Shown here: positions 1 through 8,328 of the stretch, one piece after another
Position numbering within the stretch: position 1 is the stretch's first letter
How the letters are laid out: every line of letters starts with the position of its first letter
Assembly: GCF_036227325.1 (NCBI RefSeq)
Contig: NZ_CP109467.1
Span: 9,052,001-9,116,000 of the forward strand
Direction of reading: 5' to 3'
Source of the DNA: Streptomyces sp. NBC_01465
GTDB lineage: Bacteria; Actinomycetota; Actinomycetes; Streptomycetales; Streptomycetaceae
Length of the DNA: 64,000 nucleotides
Program-made: the position numbers and the translations under genes
The notes under the pieces: generated by a model
Database searches by the model: none
The model's input: only the letters and a program-made list of their open reading frames with translations
What the model was told of the DNA's origin: nothing

Positions 1-1
1 G

Positions 2-1645
2 GACAACCACACCGCGATCCTGATCGGTAACCTCGCCGGTTTTGAGCACGTCCAGGGGCAGACAGGCGGAGCGCTCAGGCTGTTGCATCTGGAACTTGCC
101 TGGCTTGAGGAGCTGGCCGACCCCAATGAGCTGCTGATCGCCCAGACCCGCATCTCCCTGGCCCAGTTGTACACACGCGAGGAATCGTCCGAAGCCCCGG
201 ACCAAGCCCTCACTCTCCTGCCACCGCTCATCGACTACCTCGACCGCGTGCGCCGCGAAGACGCCGGCGAGCCGGCCGCCGCTCTGCTGGCCACAAAGGT
301 CCGGCTGCTGCTGCACAACCTGGCCGACCAGCACCCCGACGACCTGCGGTTGCGGTCCCTGCTCAATGCCTTCACCACCGTGACCACCCAACTGCCCCAG
401 ACCCCAGCCGTCGCCGAACTGATCGAGGGCGACCGGATAGCGCGCCTGTTCGGTGACGGTGACGTCCAAGGCGTCGCACACGCCGCCCGCGATCTGCTCC
501 ACGGAAGCGGACACTCCTTCCACGCTGCGGAAGTTCAGCGCCAACTCATAGAAGCGCTCGCCTACCAGCACCGCTGGCAGGAGGCCGAAGCCGAGTTCGA
601 GAAGTACCTCGTCTATACCGGCCCCCGCTCCCTGTACCGGTCCTCCGTCCAGGACTTCGTACACAACGTGGGACTCGCCTGCGCACTGGCGTGGCTCCAC
701 TTCGTCAGCAGCCAGGCCGCGGCTCTGCTGCACCGCGTCTTGACGGAGAGCGGTACCGAGCATCTCGAGGCAGCACTGCCTGACCACGAACGGGCTCGGT
801 TCACCCTGCTCAAGGCGGTCGATGCCGCAGCCCGCAGCGACACTGCCGTCTTCCTCCCGCTGATGAGAGAACTGGGCGCCAATCCTTTCGACAGGGAGGG
901 CCTCGATCCGTCCTCCCCTTGGGAGCAGGTACTACAATCCCTGGTGGACCGGCTCAAGATCACCGTTAGCACGCAGATCCACGACCAGATCCAGGCGAAC
1001 GGGGAGTGGCTGTTCGATCTGAGCCGTATGCCGGCCCTGCAGCGTGCAGAGATCCGCCGGATCATTGACGAGGCCCGCATCCTCGTCCACTGCGCACTCA
1101 GCGGCGAGAGCCCATTCCAGTCGCTGAGCATCAACCGGAACCCGATGAGCGGCGACAGCATGGCAGACGCACCGACGCCAATCATGCTGATGGAGCCCCG
1201 CCACACGCTGACGGCGGCCGCTCCGCAGGGCGGGACCATGGAGTTCCAGGTCCACCGGATCAGTGGCGCAGGATTTCGCCGGATGAACCCCGAGGTCATC
1301 TCGATCCCCACTGCCCCCGGGTGGAGGCTGCGCCGCAGAGGCGGCCGCCTGGAACTGCGGGACCAGGACGGCACGGTATGGGCGCGCGCGCTGACCAGTC
1401 TTCCGCCCCGGTGGCACCAGGCAGCCATCGCCCGGGGTCGCGTACTGGTGGTGTACGGATTCGGGCTGGGACTGGAGGAACCGGCCGAGGAGCGCGCCGC
1501 GTTCGCCTCGCCCCGGGCCTTCGCAGAACACTTCCACGTGGCTGCCTCCGCAGGACTGCTGACGGCTGCGTACGTGGCCTGGGACCCCACGCCACCGCGC
1601 CAGGCCGCCCGCCGCCAGAAGGGTCGCAAGCAGCACAAGCGGTGA
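2..1645 (+). CDS. TPR-type helical-repeat protein, 5' end outside the window
   Basis: The reading frame is open from the first bases of the window, so the gene starts upstream and only its C-terminal ~547 residues are seen. A TTG at position 83 is not a convincing start because codons upstream (for example GGALRLLHLELAWLEELAD) continue the same helical-repeat pattern. The first half is alanine/leucine-rich paired helices typical of tetratricopeptide repeats. The last ~150 residues are less repetitive and end in a very basic tail (RRQKGRKQHKR). TPR arrays usually serve as protein-binding scaffolds; the partner cannot be read from sequence. No signal peptide or membrane segment is seen in the visible part. 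Function unknown. Confidence 0.8.
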   Translation, partial: DNHTAILIGNLAGFEHVQGQTGGALRLLHLELAWLEELADPNELLIAQTRISLAQLYTREESSEAPDQALTLLPPLIDYLDRVRREDAGEPAAALLATKVRLLLHNLADQHPDDLRLRSLLNAFTTVTTQLPQTPAVAELIEGDRIARLFGDGDVQGVAHAARDLLHGSGHSFHAAEVQRQLIEALAYQHRWQEAEAEFEKYLVYTGPRSLYRSSVQDFVHNVGLACALAWLHFVSSQAAALLHRVLTESGTEHLEAALPDHERARFTLLKAVDAAARSDTAVFLPLMRELGANPFDREGLDPSSPWEQVLQSLVDRLKITVSTQIHDQIQANGEWLFDLSRMPALQRAEIRRIIDEARILVHCALSGESPFQSLSINRNPMSGDSMADAPTPIMLMEPRHTLTAAAPQGGTMEFQVHRISGAGFRRMNPEVISIPTAPGWRLRRRGGRLELRDQDGTVWARALTSLPPRWHQAAIARGRVLVVYGFGLGLEEPAEERAAFASPRAFAEHFHVAASAGLLTAAYVAWDPTPPRQAARRQKGRKQHKR

Positions 1646-1715
1646 CCGGGCTCGCCCGCCGACCGATGCGCCCCGCGCGCCACACAGGTCAGGGGCCGGG
1701 AGGCGTGATGAGGCT

Positions 1716-1867
1716 CTATGACTGCCAGGTGTGCGCCGGGGGTGCGTCGGCGAGCGTGGCGAAGAAGCGCTGATGCCCCCAGGTGTCGGGGTTTCCGATG
1801 AGGAACAGGCGGCGCTTTGCGCGGCTGATGGCGACGTTGAGGAGGTAGGGGGGGCTGCAGGGGTGGG
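1716..1867 (-). pseudogene. C-terminal remnant of a superfamily 1 DNA helicase
   Basis: Reading the minus strand from the IS3 edge gives about 50 codons ending at a TAG (1716-1718). They include PYLLNVAISRAKRRLFLIG followed by NPDTWG. The NVAxSRAK..L.L.G string is helicase motif VI as found in the Upf1/Dna2-like branch of SF1. Everything upstream of this motif is missing because the truncated IS3 element starts directly at 1868. The piece is the dead 3' end of a helicase gene destroyed by insertion and later deletion. Confidence 0.7.
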
Positions 1868-2331
1868 TGACAGGTTGACCTGCCCCACCGTTTGGGCTCC
1901 AGGTGCGGTGGCTAACCGGCAGCCGGGATGGTGTCGTTCTCGGAGAGTAGTTCGTACTCGACGGGGGTGCGGTAGCCCAGTGCTGAATGCCGTCGCTGGC
2001 GGTTGTAGAAGATTTCGATGAACTCGAAGATTGCGTTGGCCAGTTCGACCCGGGTCTTCCACCGCTTGCGGTTGAGCAGCTCGATCTGCATTGAGGACCA
2101 GAACGATTCCATCATCGCGTTGTCCAGGCCGACCCCGAAGGTGCCGAACGAGGCAGAAGGCCGGCGGAGCGGATCCGCTCCCCGAAGACCCAGGAGGTGA
2201 ACGGGGTGCCGTGATCGGCGTGAACGATTCCGCCCGGCTTGGGGCGGCGGTTGCGGATGGCCATGTCCAGCGCGTTGACCACGAGGGTGGAGTCCTGCCG
2301 TGAGTCGATGGACCAGCCCACGATCCTGCGG
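1868..2331 (-). mobile_element. Truncated IS3-family element, 3' half of transposase, frameshifted (copy 1)
   Basis: The element end TGACAGGTTGACC at 1868 and the following ~460 bp match the copy at 57382 almost base for base. The encoded part is the end of an IS3-type rve/DDE integrase: HADHGTPF holds the second Asp and DNAMMESFW the catalytic Glu. It finishes in IEIFYNRQRRHSALGY, the usual IS3 C-terminus. A one-base deletion near 2150 relative to copy 2 splits the frame. Homology to copy 2 stops at 2331, so the first catalytic Asp and the other IS end are absent. It cannot transpose. Confidence 0.85.
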
Positions 2332-2439
2332 GCGCTGGGCCATGTCAGTCCCGGTTCTCCAGGCTGACATGTGTCTCACGAGACACCAACCCCCACCGGC
2401 AGGAGCGTCCTCGACCGTCAGGAAAGATGGCTCCGTTGG

Positions 2440-2600
2440 ACCGAGCTTGTCCTTTACCTACCAGAGATGGCCTTGAGGGTCTCGGGACGTTTGACGCTCT
2501 TGCCCACGTCGTAGCGGAGTGCGGGCCAGCGGTTCTCGGTCCCGCGGGCCCGATTCCGTCGGGCTACCCGACCACGGAATGCACCTATCCGCGTTGGTCG
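2440..2600 (-). pseudogene. C-terminal remnant of an IS701-like transposase
   Basis: The minus frame ends in RWPALRYDVGKSVKRPETL before a TAA at 2454-2456. A second remnant at 46714-46920 ends in RPATRYNVGKTVKRPES, so the two are diverged tails of one transposase family. That tail is one I associate with streptomycete IS701-type elements, from memory and unverified. No catalytic domain remains. It lies between the IS3 fragment and the 3' end of the STAND gene, so this stretch is a scrapyard of mobile elements. Confidence 0.5.
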
Positions 2601-2622
2601 TTGCAGGTGGTGAAGACAGAGG

Positions 2623-5600
2623 TCACGACGGTCCGACGCCGCCGTTGCGCTTGGCAAAAGCCGTGATGAGATTGTCTCGGGCCTTCACCGAGATCGGGTG
2701 GTCCTCACCTAGCACTTGCATAGCGTCCGTGAGGTTCCGCTCGCACAGGGGGACGGCCCGCTCCAGGTCTCCCGCCGACACGTAGGCCTCGGCGAGTTTG
2801 TTGCGGATGGTGAAGGTGTCGGAGTGATCCTCACCCAGCACGCGCACGGCGTCTGTGAGGTTCTGCTCGTACAGGGGGATGGCCTGCTCCAGGTGCCCCG
2901 TCGCCTCGTAGGCGTGGGCGAGTTTGTGGCGGTAGATCAGGGGGGAGGGGTGGTCCTCACCCAGCACGCGCACGGCGTCCGTGAGGTTCCGCTCGTACAA
3001 GGGGATGGCCCGCTCCAGGTCCCCCGCCGACACGTAGACGTGGGCGAGTCTGTTGCGGGAGACGAGGGTGTCAGGGTGGTCCTCACCCAACACGCGCACC
3101 CGATCTTTCAGAGTCCGTTCGAAGAGGGCAACAGCCCGTCCCGGATCTCCCGCCGACACGTAGGCCTCGGCGAGATTGTTACGGATGGTGAAGGTGTCGG
3201 AGTGATCCTCACCCAGCACGCGCACGGCGTCTGTGAGGTTCTGCTCGTACAAGGGGATGGCCTGCTCCAGGTCTCCCGCCGACGCGTAGACGTGGGCGAG
3301 TTTGTGGCGGTAGATCAGGGGGGCGAGGTGGTCGGTGCCCAACACGCGCACGGCGTCCGTGAGGTTCCGCTCGTACAAGGGCATGGCCCGCTCCAGGTCC
3401 CCGGCCGCCTCGTAGACGTGGGCGAGTCTGTTGCGGGAGACGAGGGTGTCAGGGTGGTCCTCACCCAACACGCGCACCCGATCTTTCAAGGTCCGTTCGA
3501 AGAGGGCACCAGCCCGTCCCGGATCTCCCGCCGACACGTAGGCCTCGGCTAGATTGTTACGCAGGGTAAGGGTGACTGGGTGATCGGCGCCCCATACGCG
3601 CACGGCGTCCGTGAGGTTCTGCTCGTACAGGGGGATGGCCCGCTCCAGGTCCCCCGCCGACACGTAGGCGTTGGCGAGGTAGTTGCGGTAGATCAGGGTG
3701 TCGGGGTGGTCCTCACCCAGTATCTGCAGGGCGTCTGTGAGGTTCTGTTCGTGCAGGGGGATGGCTCGCTCGAGGTCTCCCGCCGACTCGTAGGCGTTGG
3801 CGAGGCGGTGGCGGATGTGGATGATGTCGGGGTGATCGGCGCCCAGTACCTGCACCCGGTCGGCCAGTAACTCGGCGTACACAGCAGACGCACCAGCTGC
3901 GTCTCCAGCCTCCTCTTTCCAACTGGCCAAGCTCCACCGGGCGTTGAGCGTGTTGTAGTGGTTGGGGCCACTTATTCGTTTGTAGTCCTTCACCAGCTGG
4001 GCGAAGTCGGATGCGGCAGAGGCCGCATCTCCTGCCTTCCCCCGAAAGCTAGCTCGGTTGAGTCGGACGGAGAGCACCTGAGTGTGGTCGGGGCCGAATA
4101 CCCGCTCCATCGGCTCCAGCAAACCGGTCAGGTCGGCCACGGCACCGGCCAAGTCCCCCGCCTGCCCCCGCCACCGGGCCAGGTGAGCGCGGCCGATGAG
4201 CGTGTCCGGATGATCTGGGCCCAGCGCATCCTCAAGGTCTTTTAGCAGCTTGATCAGGTCGGTGACGGCAGCGGCAGCGTCCCCTGCATCTCCTCGCCAT
4301 CGGGCGAGCTCATGGCGGATTTGGATGATCTCGGGGTGGTCTTCGCCCAGTACCCGTACCGCATCGTCCTGCAGCACGGCGAAGTCAGCCGCGGCGCCGG
4401 CTGCATCCCCGGCGTGCCCTCGCCACAGTGCGAAGTCTCGCCGGGCATTGAGGGTGTCTGGGTGGTCCGGGCCGAGATGGCCGCGGATGGTGTCGGCCAG
4501 GCGCTGGTAATAATCGCGGGCTGCGGCGGCCTGTCCGGTGTTGGAGAGGCTGGTGCCGCTGCGAAACAGCACTGCGTGAGCGTCGGGCTGATAGAGGGCG
4601 CCTTCGGCGGAGGAGACGAGCGCGGTGGTGTTGGCGCGCAGCGTCTGAGCAAGGATGGTGTCGTTTTCCACCGCGGGCCAGACCTCGAAGAGGGCGTCGG
4701 CAACGGAATGCGCGGCCTGGTGGCGCTCCTTGGGGGTGAGAGTGTCGCGGACGGTGCGCTGGACGAGCTGGTGGACGCGAACGGCCTGGTGAGGGGTGGT
4801 GGGGCTGTGGTGGATGAGGCTGAGCCGGTGCAGCGCCCCCAGGGCGCGTACGGCGTCCCGGGCGGAGACTGGGGCCGGTTTTTCAGCCGGGTCGGTACCG
4901 GTGCGCGGGCGGTGTGCGGTGAGGTGGGCAAGGGCAGGCTGGCTGGTCAGGACGATCTCAGGGATGCCGTTGGCATCAAGCAGGGCGGCCAGGTGGAGCA
5001 TAGGGCGAGCCAGGCCGGCCGGACGCAGGGTGTCGGCTCGGTCGATGGACAACGACCAGGCGGCGGCCAGGGGCAGGGCCTGGTCGTCGGGGAGGGGATC
5101 GGGGGCGGTGTCGGCGAGGGCGGCAGTGCGGTCGGCCAGCAGATCACGGTAGCCGGCCACGGTCTCGCCGGTGTTGTCGATGAGGTAGGCGGAGGCCTGG
5201 GCGAGGGCCAGGGGCAGATGTCCGAGATCTTCTGCCAGAGCGGTGAGCTCGTCGGCGGATTCGTCGCGGCCGGTCAAGGAGGTGGTGAGGTAGGTGAGGG
5301 CTTCTTCCTGGGTGAACAGGCCGACCTCGATGGTGTGGCAGCCGGGGCCGACGCGGGCGGCGTCCTGGCGGCGGGTGGTGACCAGGGTGCGGCCGTGAGG
5401 ACTGACCGGTGGCCACAGTCCACGCAGATCGGCGGGGTCGGCGACATCGTCCAGGACGATCAGCCACCGGCACGGCTCCGCCTCCGCCTTCTTGGGAGTG
5501 AGCCAGGCCAGGAAGGCGCGGGCGGCTTCTTCGGGGTCGTTTGGATCGGCCCGGTGCAGCTCAACGCCAGCCTGAGCATAGCTGGTCACGATGGGCGAAC

Positions 5601-6111
5601 GGGCGCTCGCGGTGATCCACACAAGGACATCCAGGCGGCCTGTTGTACTGGTGTCGTTCCAGGCGGCGCGGGCGTAGTCGGCGGCCAGCTGGGTCTTGCC
5701 GACGCCGCCCATGCCGGTCAGCAGCTGGGTCAGCACGGCGGTGCCGCCGTGCTGGACCGTGGTGCGCAGCCTGTCCGCCTCAGCGCGCTGCTGGAAGGAT
5801 CGTGCGGCGGACGGGATGACACCGACCTGGTGCGGCCATGGAGCCGGTTCCTGGGAAGCTCGCTGCTGCAGGACAAAGGTGCCGATGGACACGTGGCCGG
5901 TGATGGCGATTCCGCCGCTGACGCCGGTCGCATTCCCGGTGTCGGACAGGTGGACCGAGGCAGGGGCAGAGCCGCTTGTTCCCGGGACGGGACCGCGATA
6001 GCCGGTTACGGCCGTGCTGTCGTCAGTGCCCTGGGCGTTGCCGGTATCCGCCGCGGTCACTGATGGCTCAGGCGCCTCATCTCGCGCCTTGCGCGATGAC
6101 TCTTTCGCCAT
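2623..6111 (-). CDS. STAND NTPase (NB-ARC) with C-terminal TPR array, NOD-like sensor
   Basis: A 1162-residue protein. Residues ~20-80 carry two copies of a Gly/Thr motif (DTGNAQG..AVTGYRG and DTGNATG..AITGHVS). Residues ~130-400 are an NB-ARC-type P-loop NTPase with Walker A GMGGVGKTQLA and Walker B RWLIVLDDVAD. A winged-helix-like stretch follows. The rest is about 15 TPR units of ~42 residues, each with a GEDHPDTL-type signature. Proteins of this plan are bacterial NOD-like receptors: the TPRs sense, the NTPase oligomerises, and the N-terminus recruits an effector. Here the N-terminus is no enzyme, only the short repeated motif, which also occurs at the C-terminus of the upstream membrane protein 11 bp away. 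The two are probably one operon. Trigger unknown. Confidence 0.85.
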   Translation of the reverse strand: MAKESSRKARDEAPEPSVTAADTGNAQGTDDSTAVTGYRGPVPGTSGSAPASVHLSDTGNATGVSGGIAITGHVSIGTFVLQQRASQEPAPWPHQVGVIPSAARSFQQRAEADRLRTTVQHGGTAVLTQLLTGMGGVGKTQLAADYARAAWNDTSTTGRLDVLVWITASARSPIVTSYAQAGVELHRADPNDPEEAARAFLAWLTPKKAEAEPCRWLIVLDDVADPADLRGLWPPVSPHGRTLVTTRRQDAARVGPGCHTIEVGLFTQEEALTYLTTSLTGRDESADELTALAEDLGHLPLALAQASAYLIDNTGETVAGYRDLLADRTAALADTAPDPLPDDQALPLAAAWSLSIDRADTLRPAGLARPMLHLAALLDANGIPEIVLTSQPALAHLTAHRPRTGTDPAEKPAPVSARDAVRALGALHRLSLIHHSPTTPHQAVRVHQLVQRTVRDTLTPKERHQAAHSVADALFEVWPAVENDTILAQTLRANTTALVSSAEGALYQPDAHAVLFRSGTSLSNTGQAAAARDYYQRLADTIRGHLGPDHPDTLNARRDFALWRGHAGDAAGAAADFAVLQDDAVRVLGEDHPEIIQIRHELARWRGDAGDAAAAVTDLIKLLKDLEDALGPDHPDTLIGRAHLARWRGQAGDLAGAVADLTGLLEPMERVFGPDHTQVLSVRLNRASFRGKAGDAASAASDFAQLVKDYKRISGPNHYNTLNARWSLASWKEEAGDAAGASAVYAELLADRVQVLGADHPDIIHIRHRLANAYESAGDLERAIPLHEQNLTDALQILGEDHPDTLIYRNYLANAYVSAGDLERAIPLYEQNLTDAVRVWGADHPVTLTLRNNLAEAYVSAGDPGRAGALFERTLKDRVRVLGEDHPDTLVSRNRLAHVYEAAGDLERAMPLYERNLTDAVRVLGTDHLAPLIYRHKLAHVYASAGDLEQAIPLYEQNLTDAVRVLGEDHSDTFTIRNNLAEAYVSAGDPGRAVALFERTLKDRVRVLGEDHPDTLVSRNRLAHVYVSAGDLERAIPLYERNLTDAVRVLGEDHPSPLIYRHKLAHAYEATGHLEQAIPLYEQNLTDAVRVLGEDHSDTFTIRNKLAEAYVSAGDLERAVPLCERNLTDAMQVLGEDHPISVKARDNLITAFAKRNGGVGPS
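2735..3490 (-). repeat. Tandem 378-bp duplication inside the TPR array
   Basis: Three consecutive TPR units (126 codons, 378 bp) occur twice head to tail with few differences. For example AAGGTGTCGGAGTGATCC occurs at 2813 and again at 3191, exactly 378 bp apart, with long matching flanks. The near identity at silent positions points to a recent duplication or gene conversion in the presumed sensor part of the STAND protein. Confidence 0.85.
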
Positions 6112-6122
6112 GGGAGCGTGTC

Positions 6123-6458
6123 CTAGTCGGTGTAGTCGATGCCGGAGACGGAGTTCTTGCCGCTGGCCTCTCCCGTCCGCTTGGCTGTGGCCGAGCCGCG
6201 ACCCTGGCCGCCGGGCCGTCTGATGCCGGTGACACCGCCTCTGCTGGCCTTGCCGGTTCGGGTGGCCCTGTCTGCGGGGCTGGCCGGGGACGGGTGCTGG
6301 AACAGAGCCCAGACCAGGGCCGCGATGGCGACGGCGGCCTGGATGGAGGCGCCGACCAGCTGCCCGGCACCGGGGCTGCCCAGCAGCCAGATCAGCGGCG
6401 TGGAGAGGATTCCCACCACCGCCAGCACGATGACCGCGATCTTCCGTCTCTGGGTCAT
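6123..6458 (-). CDS. Small two-segment membrane protein with C-terminal TG-rich motif, putative effector of the STAND protein
   Basis: About 111 residues. The start ATG at 6458 was chosen because an upstream purine-rich ribosome site (AAGGGGGAAG) sits ~8 bases before it; longer in-frame starts exist. Residues ~5-25 (KIAVIVLAVVGILSTPLIWLL) and ~32-52 (GASIQAAVAIAALVWALF) are hydrophobic helices. The basic tail holds two short repeats, TGKASRGGVTGI and TGEASGKNSVSGI. They resemble the DTGNAxG...A.TG repeats at the start of the neighbouring STAND protein. Its stop lies 11 bp before the STAND start, so they are likely co-transcribed. In known bacterial amyloid-signalling pairs a small membrane or toxic protein shares such a motif with its NOD-like partner; the match here is my inference. 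Confidence 0.7.
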   Translation of the reverse strand: MTQRRKIAVIVLAVVGILSTPLIWLLGSPGAGQLVGASIQAAVAIAALVWALFQHPSPASPADRATRTGKASRGGVTGIRRPGGQGRGSATAKRTGEASGKNSVSGIDYTD

Positions 6459-6661
6459 GTAGGGCTTCCCCCTTCGTTGCCGACGGCCCGCCAGACCGGC
6501 TGACGCACCGAAGATTCGTACCAACAGGTCACGAAATCCTGTGACTTAAGAAACGCGCCCTGCGCTGCTATGGTTCCTGGGCTCCTCACACGGAATGGGT
6601 GGCGTCGTTGGCAGTGCGCAGCGGTCGGCGGCCGAGCTCATCTAGTGGGGCCGAGTTCACA
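6459..6661. other. Intergenic region upstream of the STAND operon
   Basis: About 200 bp with no supportable gene. It must hold the promoter for the minus-strand STAND operon. An AT-richer patch around 6520-6560 (GACTTAAGAAACG on the plus strand) is the most promoter-like part, but I cannot assign -35 and -10 boxes with confidence. Confidence 0.4.
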
Positions 6662-6790
6662 TCACTCTCGACGGGCGAGAGGCAGTGGGACGACGACGCC
6701 AGAGCGCTTGGCGAGTTGCTCACTGAGGGCGGGATTCTCGGCGAGGAGGGTGGCGATGACGGTTGCTGCGACGTCTACCTGCTGCTGAAG
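6662..6790 (-). pseudogene. Short C-terminal remnant, possibly a Tn554-type accessory (DUF6262-like) protein
   Basis: The minus strand reads QQVDVAATVIATLLAEN.. and ends ..VVPLPLARRE at a TGA (6662-6664). A coiled-coil-like AATVIAxLxxEN..L..QL pattern is what I recall from the C-termini of small proteins encoded with Tn554-like tyrosine recombinases. The 5' part is missing: the frame runs into the polymerase remnant on the opposite strand. A decayed tyrosine-integrase piece at 10345-10540 would fit the same source. Low confidence. Confidence 0.3.
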
Positions 6791-6792
6791 TC

Positions 6793-7244
6793 GTTGGCGC
6801 TCCGCGCCCCGTCGCCCCCGAACAACTCGCCCGCTCGGTCAGCGGCGAGCACCGCTTCGACCACGACGAACTCGACCCCGCCGAACACCGGCGCGCGCTG
6901 CTCGCCCTCGCACAAGACCTCGGAGCCCGCTGCCGCAGCGACCAACAAGCAGCCGGCGGACTGTCCCTGACGGTGCGGTACGCAGATGGCACCAGCACCA
7001 CCCGCAGCCGCACCCTGACCGGGCCGACCCACCACAGCCGCGACCTTACCGACGCCGCCACCACGCTGTACGACGCGCTCGGCCTGCAGAGCTTGTCACC
7101 CGCCAGCTCACCTTCGACCTGGGTGACGGGAAGCCGCTGCTGATCGAGGCGGTCGCGGATCGGGCCCGCGCCCGCTACGGACACCACGTGATCAAACCCG
7201 GTGCCCTCGCGGAGAAGACGGACCGCCCCATCGCGGGTTCGTGA
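6793..7244 (+). pseudogene. C-terminal (little-finger) remnant of a Y-family DNA polymerase, frameshifted
   Basis: The plus frame from ~6793 reads RPVAPEQLARSVSGEHRF, then DPAEHRRALLALAQDLGAR, then SLTVRYADGTSTTRSRTL and LYDALGLQ. This is the little-finger domain seen in streptomycete DinB/ImuB-like error-prone polymerases. After GLQ the match continues in another frame (TRQLTFDLGDGKPLLIEAV, then DRARARYG) to a TGA at 7242-7244, so there is a frameshift near 7090. The palm and finger domains with the catalytic acidic residues are absent. It cannot make an active polymerase. Confidence 0.75.
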
Positions 7245-7352
7245 GGCGCTGGGAGCGCCCCACCCGGGTGAAGCGCTGGGGGCAGCGGGCCATCGTGACC
7301 TTGAGGGGGGCTGCTGGGTCAGGTGACGCTCTGTTCGCGCGGCTTCCGCGGT

Positions 7353-7826
7353 TCAGGGTGTCGGCCAGGCCTGGAGGAGGTAGTGCTCGGCGATGGGTTC
7401 GTCAGGTTCTTGGACGCCGTCGGGGTTGGTGTCGCGGCCGTGGGCGTGGAGGCGCATGCAGTAGGTGGCGGGGCCGGTGAAGGCGAGGTTGATCTCGTAG
7501 GCGTCCATGTCGTCGCTGTTCTCGTCGGGTCCCATGCAGGCGGTCAGGTGCGCGATGCCCAGGGTGGAGGTGTAGGACAGCTCGGTGACGTCGTCCCACG
7601 CCTGGGTCTGGTCGCGGGCGAGAGGAGTGGGGGAGAGATCGAAGGAGATCATGGCGTGTCCGGCGCTGATGCCCGCGATGACGTACAGGTGGTTCTTCCC
7701 GCCGGCGGCCAGGCCGTCGTGGTCGGCCGCGGTGATGGTCCGGTTCTTCAGGTAGTCGAGGTCGTCGTCTTCGAGGACGTAGAACTGGCTCTCGCCCACG
7801 GAGAACCGGTACGGGCCATGGATCAT
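7353..7826 (-). CDS. Hypothetical protein, ~157 aa, acidic
   Basis: A soluble acidic protein starting MIHGPYRFSVGESQFYVLED. An ATG one codon upstream is equally possible. It has alternating beta-strand-like segments and clusters of Asp/Glu (DDDLDY, DENSDDMDAYE), and ends HYLLQAWPTP. No membrane segment, signal peptide or known catalytic motif was recognised. Codon usage fits a real streptomycete gene, and the overlapping plus-strand frame is low-complexity shadow. It stands alone between a polymerase remnant and an Imm51-like gene. Size and acidity would suit an immunity protein, but that is speculation. Confidence 0.6.
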   Translation of the reverse strand: MIHGPYRFSVGESQFYVLEDDDLDYLKNRTITAADHDGLAAGGKNHLYVIAGISAGHAMISFDLSPTPLARDQTQAWDDVTELSYTSTLGIAHLTACMGPDENSDDMDAYEINLAFTGPATYCMRLHAHGRDTNPDGVQEPDEPIAEHYLLQAWPTP

Positions 7827-7985
7827 CAATCCACCCTAGGGCGGCACCGTCGCGGACCCGTGGAACAGGGGCCCGCGCCGGATGAGCCGCTAGTGCTGTG
7901 ACCGGAAAGGTTCGCCGGGCTGGGAGCGGACAAGCAGTTTGAATGGGCTGGGCAGCCCGTGTACTGGGAGTGGGAAGATCGCGCT

Positions 7986-8303
7986 GTGACTATCACCCTG
8001 CATGACCTTGATGGTGAGCACTCGTTGACGCTCACTGCCGGCGACCTGGCCGCTGATGCGGCGGTGGTTGGCGCCGGACACGAGCCCAACGGGTACTTCT
8101 GGGAAGGTCTTGTGCAGTTCGCCTGGCCGGATCTTGCTGAGCGCCTCGATTTCGACAGCGAGGGCGGCATGTTCTGTGCGCTCGGGAGCTTGAGTGACCT
8201 CACGCAGCTCAAGACTGTCCTTGAGCCTGTGATCTCGAGCCTCAGCTCGGTTCGCGAGATTGTTGCCCGCGCTGAGACGGCAGGCTTCGAGTTCGACGAC
8301 TGA
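7986..8303 (+). CDS. Imm51-like immunity protein
   Basis: About 105 residues from a GTG at 7986; an alternative GTG at 7959 would add nine residues. The middle has GHEPNGYFWEGLVQF, and then FDSEGGMFCALG. That is the pattern GNGYFWEG...FDPEGGMFCA which I know from immunity protein family 51 of polymorphic toxin systems. Such proteins bind and neutralise a cognate toxin domain in the cytoplasm. No toxin gene is next to it: the downstream neighbour is a dead IS630 copy. It is best described as an orphan immunity gene. Family assignment is from memory of the motif. Confidence 0.6.
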   Translation: MTITLHDLDGEHSLTLTAGDLAADAAVVGAGHEPNGYFWEGLVQFAWPDLAERLDFDSEGGMFCALGSLSDLTQLKTVLEPVISSLSSVREIVARAETAGFEFDD

Positions 8304-8328
8304 TGCTGTAATCAGCACGTCTGCCGAT

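Noticed and set aside
2341..2400. Short palindromes (GTGTCTC..GAGACAC) after IS3 copy 1 as an operator
   Set aside because: They lie in a junction between mobile-element remnants, with no gene start nearby; more likely the end of another element.
4312..6063. 583-codon open frame antisense to the STAND gene
   Set aside because: Gly/Val/Gln-rich low-complexity product typical of shadow frames in high-GC DNA; the opposite strand has clear NB-ARC motifs.
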